NCBI RefSeq assembly: GCF_020164585.1
Contig: NZ_JAIQZF010000008.1
Span: forward strand, 48,649 to 112,648
Reading direction: 5' to 3'
Origin: Psychroflexus curvus
GTDB lineage: Bacteria > Bacteroidota > Bacteroidia > Flavobacteriales > Flavobacteriaceae
Length of the DNA stretch: 64,000 bases
Every line of letters begins with the position of its first letter. Positions within the stretch are counted from its first letter, which is position 1. The notes under the pieces are model-generated. The model had not been told where the DNA came from. It did not search any database and saw only the letters and a list, made by a program, of their open reading frames with translations. A program made the position numbers and the translations under genes. Positions 33,664-42,795 of this stretch are shown piece by piece.

Positions 33664-34620
33664 ATGCCTTTAGTTTCAATTATTATTCCCGTGTTTAATA
33701 AGGCGGCTTATTTTGTTGAAACATTAGAAAGTGTTTTTTGGCAGGAATTCCAATTGTGGGAATGCATAATTGTCGATGATGGTAGTACTGATTCATCCCA
33801 GAAGATAGCGCAAGATTTCGAGAATAGAGATAGGCGGTTCACCTTATATAAACGTCCTGAGAATTTTGTCAAAGGTGCATCCTCTTGTAGAAATTATGGC
33901 TTGGAAAAAGCTATGGGAAAATATATTGTTTTTTTAGATGCAGATGATTTGTTGAGTCCTGTTTGTTTAAATCAACGAATGCATTTTGTTTTAGAACATA
34001 AGGAGTTTGACTTATGGATATTTAAGATGGAAATATTTAATAACCTAGATCAATCTCGTAAATTATTTAATGTGCTCTCAGATACAAGTGATGATGATAA
34101 ATCTTTTTATTATAAGGAGTTCAGTAAAGGGAATTACCCATTTGCAGTAACTTGCCCCGTATGGCCAAAATCTTTTTTAGTTGAACTTGGGGGGTTTGAT
34201 GAGACATTACAATTACTGGAAGATCCAGATTTACATTTAAGAGCTTTAAAAGTATGCAAAAATGTTATAACAGCGTTCAATTTAGAAGCTGATTGTTTTT
34301 ATAGGAAAGAGTTTAACAAGAACCAAAGAAAAAAAAAGAAAAAGATACAGCTAGATAATTATTTGAAATTTGCTTACAAGCATAATAGTACTAATGAGAA
34401 TTTCAAATTATTGTTTAATAAAATTATGTTTTCAAAGATATTTGTATATAATTCAGAGAAATATTTTGTGAAACTTTTATATCTGGGTATAAAAAGTAAT
34501 ATCATAGGTTTTAAAGAAGTAATCTTATTGGTTTTGATGTTCTTGTATCGTATTATAGGTTTCAATAAAAAGAAAGGCACTGGGTATGTCCTTTTAACAA
34601 AAATGTATTTACATAAGTGA
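33664..34620 (+). CDS. Family 2 glycosyltransferase (paralogue group)
   Basis: ATG 33664 (318 residues) follows the upstream stop by two bases. Motifs are LVSIIIPVFNKAAYFVETLE, IIVDDGSTDSS and VFLDADDLLSP. It belongs to the same paralogue group as 32672, 35449 and 38765 (shared KGASSCRNYGLE). The C-terminal half is divergent, as expected for different acceptors. No membrane helices are certain. Confidence 0.8.
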   Translation: MPLVSIIIPVFNKAAYFVETLESVFWQEFQLWECIIVDDGSTDSSQKIAQDFENRDRRFTLYKRPENFVKGASSCRNYGLEKAMGKYIVFLDADDLLSPVCLNQRMHFVLEHKEFDLWIFKMEIFNNLDQSRKLFNVLSDTSDDDKSFYYKEFSKGNYPFAVTCPVWPKSFLVELGGFDETLQLLEDPDLHLRALKVCKNVITAFNLEADCFYRKEFNKNQRKKKKKIQLDNYLKFAYKHNSTNENFKLLFNKIMFSKIFVYNSEKYFVKLLYLGIKSNIIGFKEVILLVLMFLYRIIGFNKKKGTGYVLLTKMYLHK

Positions 34621-34621
34621 A

Positions 34622-35452
34622 ATGAAGAAAATTTCAATTGTTATTCCATGTTACAACGATCCTGTTTATATTAGAGAAGCGGTTAAATCGGCAATAGCCC
34701 AAACCTATCAGAACAAAGAAATTATTATAGTTGATGATGGATCAAATCATGGAACAAAATCTGTCCTTGCGGAGTTATCCACTGGTGTAACTAAAATAAT
34801 ATCCCAATCAAACCAAGGACTAAGTGCAGCAAGAAATGCGGGAATAGCCTTCGCAAATGGAGAATATATTTTAGTCCTGGATTCTGATGACTTTTTCGAA
34901 CCAACTTTTTGCGAAAAGGCTGTCTCTTTGAAAGAAGCAAATGCATCTAACTATAAAATAATTACCTGTTATGCCAAGCGATTTGATGATCGTGGGTTTA
35001 TTGACATTTTTAAGCCTCAAGGAGGAACAATAAAAAACTTTTTGTTTTCTAATTCGGCTATCGGAAATTCATTATTTGCTAAAGCTGATTGGATTGATAT
35101 TGAGGGTTACGATGAAAAAATGACAAGTGGTTATGAAGATTGGGAATTTTACATTCGCCTATTAAAGTTATCCGGTGAAGCAGTTGTTATTGAGGAGCCC
35201 TTATTTAATTATCGTCAAAAAAATCAATCTATGCGAATTAGTGCGAATAGAATTAAATACGAATTATGGAGGTATATTTTTAATAAGCACATATCATTGT
35301 ATAAACAACATTATGAGGAATTCATTGATTATTTTCTTCAAAAACTTGAACAGGAAGAAGTAGAGAAAATTAAAAATACAACTCGATTAGAATTTAAAAT
35401 TGGAGAGATGATTCTTGCGCCATTCCGATTTTTAAAAAAAATATTTAAATGA
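34622..35452 (+). CDS. Family 2 glycosyltransferase
   Basis: 276 residues. ISIVIPCYNDPVYIREAVKS, IIVDDGSNHGT, GLSAARNAGIAFANGEYI and LDSDDFFEPTF give a standard GT-A domain, followed by YEDWEFYIRLLK. It overlaps the next gene by four bases. Sequence is less like the neighbouring paralogues, so it probably has a separate origin. Specificity unknown. Confidence 0.82.
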   Translation: MKKISIVIPCYNDPVYIREAVKSAIAQTYQNKEIIIVDDGSNHGTKSVLAELSTGVTKIISQSNQGLSAARNAGIAFANGEYILVLDSDDFFEPTFCEKAVSLKEANASNYKIITCYAKRFDDRGFIDIFKPQGGTIKNFLFSNSAIGNSLFAKADWIDIEGYDEKMTSGYEDWEFYIRLLKLSGEAVVIEEPLFNYRQKNQSMRISANRIKYELWRYIFNKHISLYKQHYEEFIDYFLQKLEQEEVEKIKNTTRLEFKIGEMILAPFRFLKKIFK

Positions 35453-36375
35453 TTGCTCCTAAAGTAACTATAATCATGGCCACCTATAACCGGGCGCATC
35501 TTATTGAGGAAACCTTGATTTCCATTCAAAACCAGACCTATCCAAATTGGGAGTGCCTTATTATTGATGATGGTGGGACAGATAATACAGAAGAAGTTAT
35601 TAGGTCTATTTTAGCTAAAGATTCTAGATTCACCTATTATAATCGACCGGATAACTATCAAAAAGGTTTGCCCGGTTGCCGAAATTATGGGTTGGATTTG
35701 GCGAAAGGAGATTTTATTATCTTTTTTGACGATGATGATATAGTGCATCCGCAGAATCTGGAGTTAAGTGTGCGGTTTTTAGAAAATAACGAGATAGACT
35801 TTGTGCATTATTCAAAAAAGCCTTTTATAAAAATTGAAGATATAAGTATAGAAAATTATTCTAAGACTGAAATCAGTTACAAAATTGACCTTAATAATCT
35901 TTATGATTCAATTTTAGGGAACCTAGGTTTAGCTTCATGTACTATTATGTGGAAAAAATATGTTTTTGATGAATATAAGTTTGACGAAACTTTACAATAC
36001 GCTGAAGAATGGGACTTGTATAATCGATTACTCATAAGTGGTTACGAAGGTTTCAAAATAGATTCAACTCTATATTTCAACAGAAAACACCATAATTCTA
36101 ACACGGCAAGGTATTATCGTCATAATCCTATTTATCTAAAATCAAAAATAGCTGCATGCATTTCAATTATAAATAGTTTAGATGATAATTCTTTAATTAA
36201 TAAAAAGTACATCAAATTTTTCCTAGGCTTAAGAAAAAAATCAGAATCAGAATCGATTTATAATGCTCTAAGAAGAGCGAAGTCCATTGGTGTAAGAGAA
36301 AAGTTATATGTGAAATTTAGATATGCTTTTTTGCCACAATTAAAATATGTATACGTTCTAAAAAATAAAATATGA
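35449..36375 (+). CDS. Family 2 glycosyltransferase (paralogue group)
   Basis: 308 residues. VTIIMATYNRAHLIEETLIS, LIIDDGGTDNT, KGLPGCRNYGLDL and FFDDDDIVHP are the GT-A motifs. EEWDLYNRLLI follows. It resembles 32672 and 33664 in the first 110 residues. It overlaps wecB by four bases. AT-rich C-terminal half. Confidence 0.82.
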   Translation: MIAPKVTIIMATYNRAHLIEETLISIQNQTYPNWECLIIDDGGTDNTEEVIRSILAKDSRFTYYNRPDNYQKGLPGCRNYGLDLAKGDFIIFFDDDDIVHPQNLELSVRFLENNEIDFVHYSKKPFIKIEDISIENYSKTEISYKIDLNNLYDSILGNLGLASCTIMWKKYVFDEYKFDETLQYAEEWDLYNRLLISGYEGFKIDSTLYFNRKHHNSNTARYYRHNPIYLKSKIAACISIINSLDDNSLINKKYIKFFLGLRKKSESESIYNALRRAKSIGVREKLYVKFRYAFLPQLKYVYVLKNKI

Positions 36376-37481
36376 AAATTTTAATTTGCTTTGGTACTCG
36401 CCCAGAAGCCATAAAAATGGCACCTGTGATAAAGGCTTTCAAAAAAAATGACTTCTTCCATATAAAAGTTTGTGTGACTGCTCAACACAGAGAGATGTTG
36501 GATCAGGTGTTAGATTTTTTTCAGATTATTCCCGATATCGACTTAAACCTGATGCAAGCTGATCAAAGTTTAAATCAATTAAGTGCTCGAATTATTAAAG
36601 CGATGGATGAGGTGCTTGAAGAAGAACAACCTGACTGGGTGTTAGTACATGGCGATACCACCACTTCTACTATGGTAGCATTAGCTGCCTTTCACCGGGG
36701 CATCAAGATAGGGCATGTGGAAGCAGGTTTACGTACTTATGATAAATACTCACCCTTTCCCGAAGAAATCAACCGCCAGCTTACAGGTCGAATCGCCAAT
36801 GCACATTTTGCCCCCACCCCAAAAGCCAACGATTACCTGCTTAAGGAAGGAGTCCAAAAGAATGAGGTGATTTTGACAGGCAACACCGTGGTAGATGCAC
36901 TGCACTGGGGATTGGAAATCACCAGGGTTAATCCATCTGAAGAATTGCATAAGTTGTTATCCAGGCTTGATAAAAACAAAAAATTGATTTTAGTGACTGG
37001 ACACAGGCGTGAGAATTTTGGTCAGGGCTTTATCAATATTTGTGAATCTTTAGCTCAAATTGCTACTAGAAATGATGTAGAACTGGTCTATCCAGTCCAC
37101 TTAAATCCGCATGTTAAAGATGTCGTACACCAAAAGCTAGGTAAGTACTCAAATATTCATTTGATACCACCAGTAGACTACCCCGTCATGTTAGGTTTAT
37201 TAGAAGCTTGCAATCTTATTATTTCTGATTCAGGGGGCATTCAGGAAGAAGCTCCGAGTTTAGGCAAAATGGTCTTAGTCACCCGTGCCACTTCCGAACG
37301 TATGGAAGGAATTGAAAAAGGTTATGCTGAGTTGGTGGGTACTGATACTCATAAAATTAGCGAGAAAACAAATCATTATTTAGATCATCCTAAGGTCTTG
37401 AAAAGAGAAATCAACCCCTACGGATCGGGAAATGCATCAGAACAAATCGTAAATTACCTGCTTAAAATTAAAACAAGTTGA
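36372..37481 (+). CDS. wecB: UDP-GlcNAc 2-epimerase (non-hydrolysing)
   Basis: 369 residues, standard family length. ILICFGTRPEAIKMAPVI opens the GT-B-like fold; HVEAGLRTYDKYSPFPEE and ISDSGGIQEEAPSLGK are the UDP and active-site motifs. It converts UDP-GlcNAc to UDP-ManNAc, giving a ManNAc (or ManNAcA) building block for the polysaccharide. GC content is higher than in the flanking glycosyltransferases. No wecC-type dehydrogenase is nearby. Confidence 0.92.
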   Translation: MKILICFGTRPEAIKMAPVIKAFKKNDFFHIKVCVTAQHREMLDQVLDFFQIIPDIDLNLMQADQSLNQLSARIIKAMDEVLEEEQPDWVLVHGDTTTSTMVALAAFHRGIKIGHVEAGLRTYDKYSPFPEEINRQLTGRIANAHFAPTPKANDYLLKEGVQKNEVILTGNTVVDALHWGLEITRVNPSEELHKLLSRLDKNKKLILVTGHRRENFGQGFINICESLAQIATRNDVELVYPVHLNPHVKDVVHQKLGKYSNIHLIPPVDYPVMLGLLEACNLIISDSGGIQEEAPSLGKMVLVTRATSERMEGIEKGYAELVGTDTHKISEKTNHYLDHPKVLKREINPYGSGNASEQIVNYLLKIKTS

Positions 37482-38746
37482 AAAAAATTTTAGTGCTTAC
37501 CGATAGTATTGAGGTAAATGATAGTAGTGGGGCTAAGGCTAATGTAGCATTAATTAAAAATATCGAAAAGTCTGGTTATAAAGTTGTCGTACTTCACTAT
37601 ACGAGAAAAAAAATAGAATTAAGTGGGGTTAATTGTATTTCGGTTGAGGAGAATAAATGGAATTGGTATTACTGGGCAGCTAAAACTATTATTGTTTTTA
37701 CAAGAGTTTTGAACCTCAGATTGAATCTTTTTTTTGAAAAATTAAGAGGCTTTTCTTTTACACATGATTATGATGTTTATTCCATAAAAAAAGCTCTTCA
37801 ACAAATTGATTTTGACCCAGATTTGATTATAACCTTGAGCAAAGCTGCTAGTTTTAGACCCCATAAAGCACTATTATATTTTCCTAGTTGGCATGACAAG
37901 TGGCTGGCGTATATTCATGATCCTTACCCTTTTTATTGTTATCCTAGGCCTTACGATTGGATTGGTCCTGGAGATCGCAAAAAACAACTTTTCATGCAGC
38001 AAGTGTTTGAAAAAGCAAAATATATTGGTTTTCCCAGTCGATTATTAGCTGAATGGATGTATTCTTACTACACATCTGATGAAAATAAAATCAAAATTAT
38101 TCCTCATCAGATTGACGAACAACTTGAAGCAAAAGAATCAGATTTACCCAAAGATTTCAATAGCAATAATATTAATTTAGTTCATGCAGGAGCATTACTT
38201 CAACATAGAAGTCCAGTTGCCTTACTCAAAGCTTTTACTATATGTTTAAAAGAACATAGCATTCCTCAAAATACGATTTTATGGTTTGTGGGTGGAGGGG
38301 TTAACCATTTTGAAAATGAATTCGATAAAGTAAAAAAAGTTTACTTACAGAACATTAAGACACTCAATCAGGTTGATTTCAAGGCAGCTTTTGCTATGCA
38401 GTCCTTTTCAGATATAAATATTATTTTGGAATCTAAATCGCATATTTCACCTTTTTTACCAGGTAAATTACCACATTTAATTAAAGCAAAAAAGCCAATC
38501 ATACACATTGGTCCTAAAAACTCTGAAGTTTACTCGTTGATGCAACATGAATTATTTTATAATCACACTTCTAATAATGTCTCTAATGTAAGTACAGCTT
38601 TAATTAACTCTATAAAAAAAAATAAAGAAATTGATACAGTAAGCCTTTTCAAAAAAGATATATATAATTATTTCGGGCATGAAAAGCTAAATGAAGTACT
38701 AAAATCATGCTTTCTTGAAATAGAAATTTCAAGTAATAATGTTTAA
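37478..38746 (+). CDS. GT-B-type glycosyltransferase, divergent
   Basis: 422 residues from a TTG overlapping the wecB stop. The N-terminal Rossmann start KKILVLTDSIEVNDSSGAKA and a C-terminal half with INLVHAGALLQ, LWFVGGG and SPFLPGKLPHLIKAKKPII point to a GT4-like GT-B fold. The usual EGxxxxxxEAMA motif is not evident. Aromatic-rich HDPYPFYCYPRPYDW is distinctive. Donor unknown. Confidence 0.65.
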   Translation: MKKILVLTDSIEVNDSSGAKANVALIKNIEKSGYKVVVLHYTRKKIELSGVNCISVEENKWNWYYWAAKTIIVFTRVLNLRLNLFFEKLRGFSFTHDYDVYSIKKALQQIDFDPDLIITLSKAASFRPHKALLYFPSWHDKWLAYIHDPYPFYCYPRPYDWIGPGDRKKQLFMQQVFEKAKYIGFPSRLLAEWMYSYYTSDENKIKIIPHQIDEQLEAKESDLPKDFNSNNINLVHAGALLQHRSPVALLKAFTICLKEHSIPQNTILWFVGGGVNHFENEFDKVKKVYLQNIKTLNQVDFKAAFAMQSFSDINIILESKSHISPFLPGKLPHLIKAKKPIIHIGPKNSEVYSLMQHELFYNHTSNNVSNVSTALINSIKKNKEIDTVSLFKKDIYNYFGHEKLNEVLKSCFLEIEISSNNV

Positions 38747-38764
38747 TATAAGAACAGTTTTAGT

Positions 38765-39748
38765 ATGTCAAAAGTAAGTATCATCATTCCAAATTTTAAC
38801 AGTGCAAAATTCATAAATGAGACTTTAGAAAGTATTGGTAATCAAACTTATTCAAATTGGGAATGTATAATTGTAGACGATGGAAGTGTTGATACATCAA
38901 AAGATATAATTGAAACTTTCAAGTTAAAAGATGAACGATTCAAATTCTTCAGTCGACCAAAAAAACTTAAAAAAGGAGCTAATTCATGTAGAAATTTTGG
39001 TTATGAGAAATCTTCAGGGGCATATGTGAACTGGTTTGATGCGGACGATGTAATGTTGCCTAATTTTATTGAGTCTAAAGTCAATGAGTTTATTAAAAAT
39101 GATAATTTAAACTTTGTGATTTCATCTGGCTATTTTGCTGATGAAAATTTAAGTAAAGAAAGCTTAAAACTTAAAAATTTTTATCAAACTGAAAACCTTT
39201 ATCAAGAGTATGCGTTTTGGCGATTTAAACTAATCACCAATTCCGTAATGTTTTCTTCTGAATTTCTGAATGATAATAATTATCGATTTAATGAAAATTT
39301 ATATAAAGCACAGGAGTATGAATTGTTTTCAAAGATATTTTATAAAGCATCAAATTCTCAATATAGTATAATTGAAAGCCCTACATACTTCTACCGAAGT
39401 AACCCTAATTCATCTACGGTAAAAAACAGAGTTTATAATAAAAAGTTTAAGACATCTGAAATATATGTAGTAAAGCAAGATTTTTTAAGGTCTATAATGG
39501 ATAAAGACATTGAGTTATTACAGAGTAGACACAGACTATTAATCAATTTGCTCAAAAAGTCAGTGGAAAGTGGAGACAATGCTAATGTGAATTCTATTGT
39601 TAATTTTTATAAAGAAATTCTTACCGGGAATTTTTTTCTAAAGTACTCAATTATCTTTTTCACTAGGTTTTTTACAATTTTACCAGTTGGATTTATTAGG
39701 TGGGATTACTTATTAAAACATCAAACACTTAAAGTTATTAAAAAATGA
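38765..39748 (+). CDS. Family 2 glycosyltransferase (paralogue group)
   Basis: 327 residues. VSIIIPNFNSAKFINETLES, IIVDDGSVDTS and NWFDADDVMLPNFI match the 32672 enzyme closely, as do LITNSVMFS and the SSGYF segment. The two are the nearest pair of the four-member paralogue group. A gap of 190 bases follows. Confidence 0.82.
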   Translation: MSKVSIIIPNFNSAKFINETLESIGNQTYSNWECIIVDDGSVDTSKDIIETFKLKDERFKFFSRPKKLKKGANSCRNFGYEKSSGAYVNWFDADDVMLPNFIESKVNEFIKNDNLNFVISSGYFADENLSKESLKLKNFYQTENLYQEYAFWRFKLITNSVMFSSEFLNDNNYRFNENLYKAQEYELFSKIFYKASNSQYSIIESPTYFYRSNPNSSTVKNRVYNKKFKTSEIYVVKQDFLRSIMDKDIELLQSRHRLLINLLKKSVESGDNANVNSIVNFYKEILTGNFFLKYSIIFFTRFFTILPVGFIRWDYLLKHQTLKVIKK

Positions 39749-39939
39749 GAAACGGTGGTAATCTATGAAAAAATAGATAAAAAATTAGATCTTTTATCAT
39801 TTCGCATGATTATTATTGTTGACTGGATTCAAGCCGTAAAATATGATTCGCGTTTAACTTCTTTGCAATTTAATGTAAATGGTACATTACCGCCTGGCAA
39901 GCTATACTGGGAGCAAAATAAAACTAATTGATATAGCCT

Positions 39940-40602
39940 ATGAAATTTAAATTAATTAAAAATCTAAAACGTGGTGATTGGGCGGAAGAGAAGCTGAAAA
40001 TAGTAAAATCCAGTTTGCCTAATGAAATTGTGAGCGACATTGGATCAGGATGGGGGTGTTTTAAAAATAAAGTAGAAAGCTTAGGATTAGTTTGGCAGCC
40101 TTTCGATTATGTTCAAAAGTTACCTGAAGCCACGTTATGGGATTTGAACAATCCGGCACCTGAAACCGCTAAAAAACCTGGGTTCATTGTCCTTTTAGAA
40201 GTTTACGAACATTTGGCTAATCCCGAACTGGGAATAAAAAATATTGCCAGTCATATAGCCGATGGCGGATACCTCGCTATGTCCTGTCCAAATCCATTTT
40301 ATGCCAAGAGTAAGTTTACCATGATTTATAAGAATCAGCTCTACGCATTTCAGCCAAAACATATTGAAGAGCATCACGTCAACGTCCCACTACCTCATAT
40401 TATAGAATTCTATCTAAAAAAACATGGTTTTGAGTTATTGGAAAAAGGAGTGATTGATTCGCATAGGTTACCTTCGTTTAAGTTTTCCTTTAATTACTTA
40501 AAAGACTGCACCAAATACATTTTAGAAAAGATAGTTGGAGGTGATACTGTACTTTCCAAAGGGGAAACACAAGTCTATTTTGCAAAAAAAACAACACATT
40601 AA
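39940..40602 (+). CDS. Class I SAM-dependent methyltransferase
   Basis: 220 residues with a SAM-binding region IVSDIGSGWGCF (about 30-41) and a catalytic-side VLLEVYEHLANPELGIKNI motif typical of Methyltransf_11/23 proteins. Probably methylates a sugar or lipid-linked glycan. It is the last gene before a 335-base gap, after which base composition rises, so this may be the end of one transcription unit. Confidence 0.75.
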   Translation: MKFKLIKNLKRGDWAEEKLKIVKSSLPNEIVSDIGSGWGCFKNKVESLGLVWQPFDYVQKLPEATLWDLNNPAPETAKKPGFIVLLEVYEHLANPELGIKNIASHIADGGYLAMSCPNPFYAKSKFTMIYKNQLYAFQPKHIEEHHVNVPLPHIIEFYLKKHGFELLEKGVIDSHRLPSFKFSFNYLKDCTKYILEKIVGGDTVLSKGETQVYFAKKTTH

Positions 40603-40937
40603 TCCAGAAAGTATTAGCTAAGGCTTCCTAACTCTATGTGCATTTTCTATATTTACTGCGTTCGGGTTTTTAAATGTAAATTAAAAGTTCAGGCATAAAC
40701 GAATACCTAGAGATTTTGCGTTTTTTCTATTTTATGATAGTTTTCATGTTGGTTGTATGGTAGCCTACATTTAGGGTAGTAAATTGAAACATAGTAGAAT
40801 AAATGGGATTTCTTAAACTAAGAAGACCTTGATTAGTCTTTTGCTGTGTTTTTTTTCATAGTAAGAAATTGCACCCCGTCAAAGCCGGATTAGCTCCTTC
40901 TTTTTTTCTATTTTTATCCAATACTTAATCTCGCTTT
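40603..40937. other. Intergenic gap before the nonulosonate genes
   Basis: 335 bases without a credible gene. A short hairpin (AAGAC/GTCTT at about 40825-40842) followed by a T-rich run could be a terminator. A promoter for neuC is expected just before 40938, but only a poor TAnnTTT-like match (TATTTTTA) is seen. Confidence 0.5.
40825..40858 (+). terminator. Possible terminator after the methyltransferase gene
   Basis: Weak 5-bp stem AAGAC/GTCTT with an 8-base loop, followed by TTGCTGTG and eight T residues. The stem is short and the T-run is displaced, so this is tentative. Confidence 0.3.
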
Positions 40938-42095
40938 ATGTCCAAACGAAAAATCTGTGTCGTCATTACCGCAAGGCCTTCCTACAGCCGTATTAAAACG
41001 GCTCTTACGGCTATTCAGGCACACCCTGCCCTGGAACTACAATTGGTAATTGCGGGTTCGGCGCTGTTAGATCGGTACGGGAATGCCGTTGATTTTATCG
41101 AAAAGGACGGGTTTAGTATTGCCGCAAAAGTATTTATGGTGCTGGAAGGAGAAAATCCTACGACTATGGCTAAAACAACCGGTCTGGGGGTTATGGAATT
41201 GACCAATGTATTCTACAACCTAAAACCGGATGCCGTTGTTACCATTGCTGATCGCTTTGAAACCATTGCGACTTCAATAGCTGCGGCATATCAGAATATA
41301 CCCTTGGTACATATTCAGGGCGGAGAAGTTACCGGAAGCATAGACGAAAAAGTGAGGCATGCCAATACCAAACTTGCCGATCTTCATTTTGTTTCAAGTG
41401 AAGATGCCCGGGAACGGGTGATACTGCTGGGAGAGGTTCCCGAAAAGGTGATTAATACCGGTTGTCCGTCTATAGATTTAGCGGCCTTAGTGAAGCGTGA
41501 GAATAGATTGAATTTTAACCCTATTGAAAAATACGGAGGGGTAGGAGCCAAATTGAACTGGGAAGCCGGATATGTAGTGGTGATGCAGCATCCGGTCACC
41601 ACAGAATATCAAAAGGCTAAGGCTCATATTAAGGAAACCTTATATGCTATCAAAGAACTGGGTTATCCCACCTTTTGGTTTTGGCCGAATGTGGATGCCG
41701 GCTCCGACGGAACTTCCAACGGGATTCGCGCGTTTCGAGAACTTGAAAAACCTGGGAATATGCATTTCTTTAAGAATATGGAACCTGTTGATTTTTTAAG
41801 CTTGTTATCCCAGGCTAAGGTGTTGGTGGGAAATTCCAGCGTGGGTATTCGGGAATGTTCGTACCTGGGTGTTCCGGTTGTCAATATCGGAAGCCGTCAG
41901 CACAGGAGGTTACGGGGAAACAATGTAACTGATGTCGCCGATGATAAAGACGAAATAGTCAGAGCGGTTCAAAGGGCATGGTCAGGCGGTCGATTCCCAA
42001 CTGAGACCCTCTATGGTGATGGAAATGCAGGCCAAAACATAGCCGATTTGCTGGCTGACACAGAATTAACCTTTAGCAAAACCATAACCTATTAA
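40938..42095 (+). CDS. neuC: Hydrolysing UDP-GlcNAc 2-epimerase (NeuC family)
   Basis: 385 residues of the NeuC/LegG/NnaA type: KICVVITARPSYSRIKTAL, VHIQGGEVTGSIDEKVRHA and VGNSSVGIRECSYLGVPVVNIG. Family enzymes hydrolyse UDP-GlcNAc or a diacetamido analogue to free ManNAc-type sugars, the first committed step to nonulosonic acids. It overlaps neuA by one base. Whether the product is sialic or a legionaminic-type acid cannot be told from this gene alone. Confidence 0.88.
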   Translation: MSKRKICVVITARPSYSRIKTALTAIQAHPALELQLVIAGSALLDRYGNAVDFIEKDGFSIAAKVFMVLEGENPTTMAKTTGLGVMELTNVFYNLKPDAVVTIADRFETIATSIAAAYQNIPLVHIQGGEVTGSIDEKVRHANTKLADLHFVSSEDARERVILLGEVPEKVINTGCPSIDLAALVKRENRLNFNPIEKYGGVGAKLNWEAGYVVVMQHPVTTEYQKAKAHIKETLYAIKELGYPTFWFWPNVDAGSDGTSNGIRAFRELEKPGNMHFFKNMEPVDFLSLLSQAKVLVGNSSVGIRECSYLGVPVVNIGSRQHRRLRGNNVTDVADDKDEIVRAVQRAWSGGRFPTETLYGDGNAGQNIADLLADTELTFSKTITY

Positions 42096-42793
42096 TGCGG
42101 GTTTTAGGGATTATACCGGCAAGGGGCGGAAGCAAAGGCATTCCGGGAAAGAATATCAAAGCCTTGGGCGGAAAACCCCTTTTACATTATACTATTGAGG
42201 CGGCCAAGGCAAGCCGATTGCTGGACAGGGTGATCCTTTCTTCTGATGATGCGGAAATAACTGACCTGGGAAAGTCCGCCGGACTTGAAGTTCCCTTTGT
42301 TCGACCGGCACATCTGGCAACGGATCAATCTGGTTCGCTTGAGGTTGTTCAACACGCGCTGAATTTTTTTACACAAAAAGGGAAAGTTTTTGATGCAGTC
42401 TGTTTACTGCAACCCACAACACCTTTTCGCGAAAGCGGTAGTATTGATAAAGCTATTCAAAAATTTGCGGAAAATAGTTTTGACTCTCTCATAAGCGTCA
42501 GGGAAGTTCCGGCCGAATTCAATCCGCATTGGGTGTTTGAAGCCGATGACAAAGCCTGTTTACAGATTGCTACGGGTGAAAATGAAATCATTAAACGCCG
42601 GCAGGAGTTGCCAAAAGGATATTTTCGGGATGGGAGTATTTATTTGACTAAAACAGATGTCCTATTAAAACAGCATTCTTTGTACGGGAAGCGTATTGGT
42701 TATATTCTTTCCAAAGGGGAGCGCTTTGTGAATCTGGATACCCCCGAAGACTGGATAAAAGCAGAAAAAATGCTCAGTGAAAATAAAAAATAG
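42095..42793 (+). CDS. neuA: CMP-nonulosonate cytidylyltransferase (NeuA family)
   Basis: 232 residues. The N-terminal RVLGIIPARGGSKGIPGKNI is the CTP-binding signature; LLQPTTPFRESGSIDKAI and GYFRDGSIYLTK follow. It activates a nonulosonic acid as the CMP-sugar. It is adjacent to neuC, with neuB far downstream at 56627. The short length matches LegF/NeuA enzymes without the extra esterase domain. Confidence 0.9.
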   Translation: MRVLGIIPARGGSKGIPGKNIKALGGKPLLHYTIEAAKASRLLDRVILSSDDAEITDLGKSAGLEVPFVRPAHLATDQSGSLEVVQHALNFFTQKGKVFDAVCLLQPTTPFRESGSIDKAIQKFAENSFDSLISVREVPAEFNPHWVFEADDKACLQIATGENEIIKRRQELPKGYFRDGSIYLTKTDVLLKQHSLYGKRIGYILSKGERFVNLDTPEDWIKAEKMLSENKK

Positions 42794-42795
42794 AT

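Noticed and set aside
39806..39931. 41-residue frame (MIIIVDWIQAVKYD...) between a GT2 and a methyltransferase gene
   Set aside because: No recognisable family and no clear ribosome binding site. Could be a gene fragment, but I could not support it.
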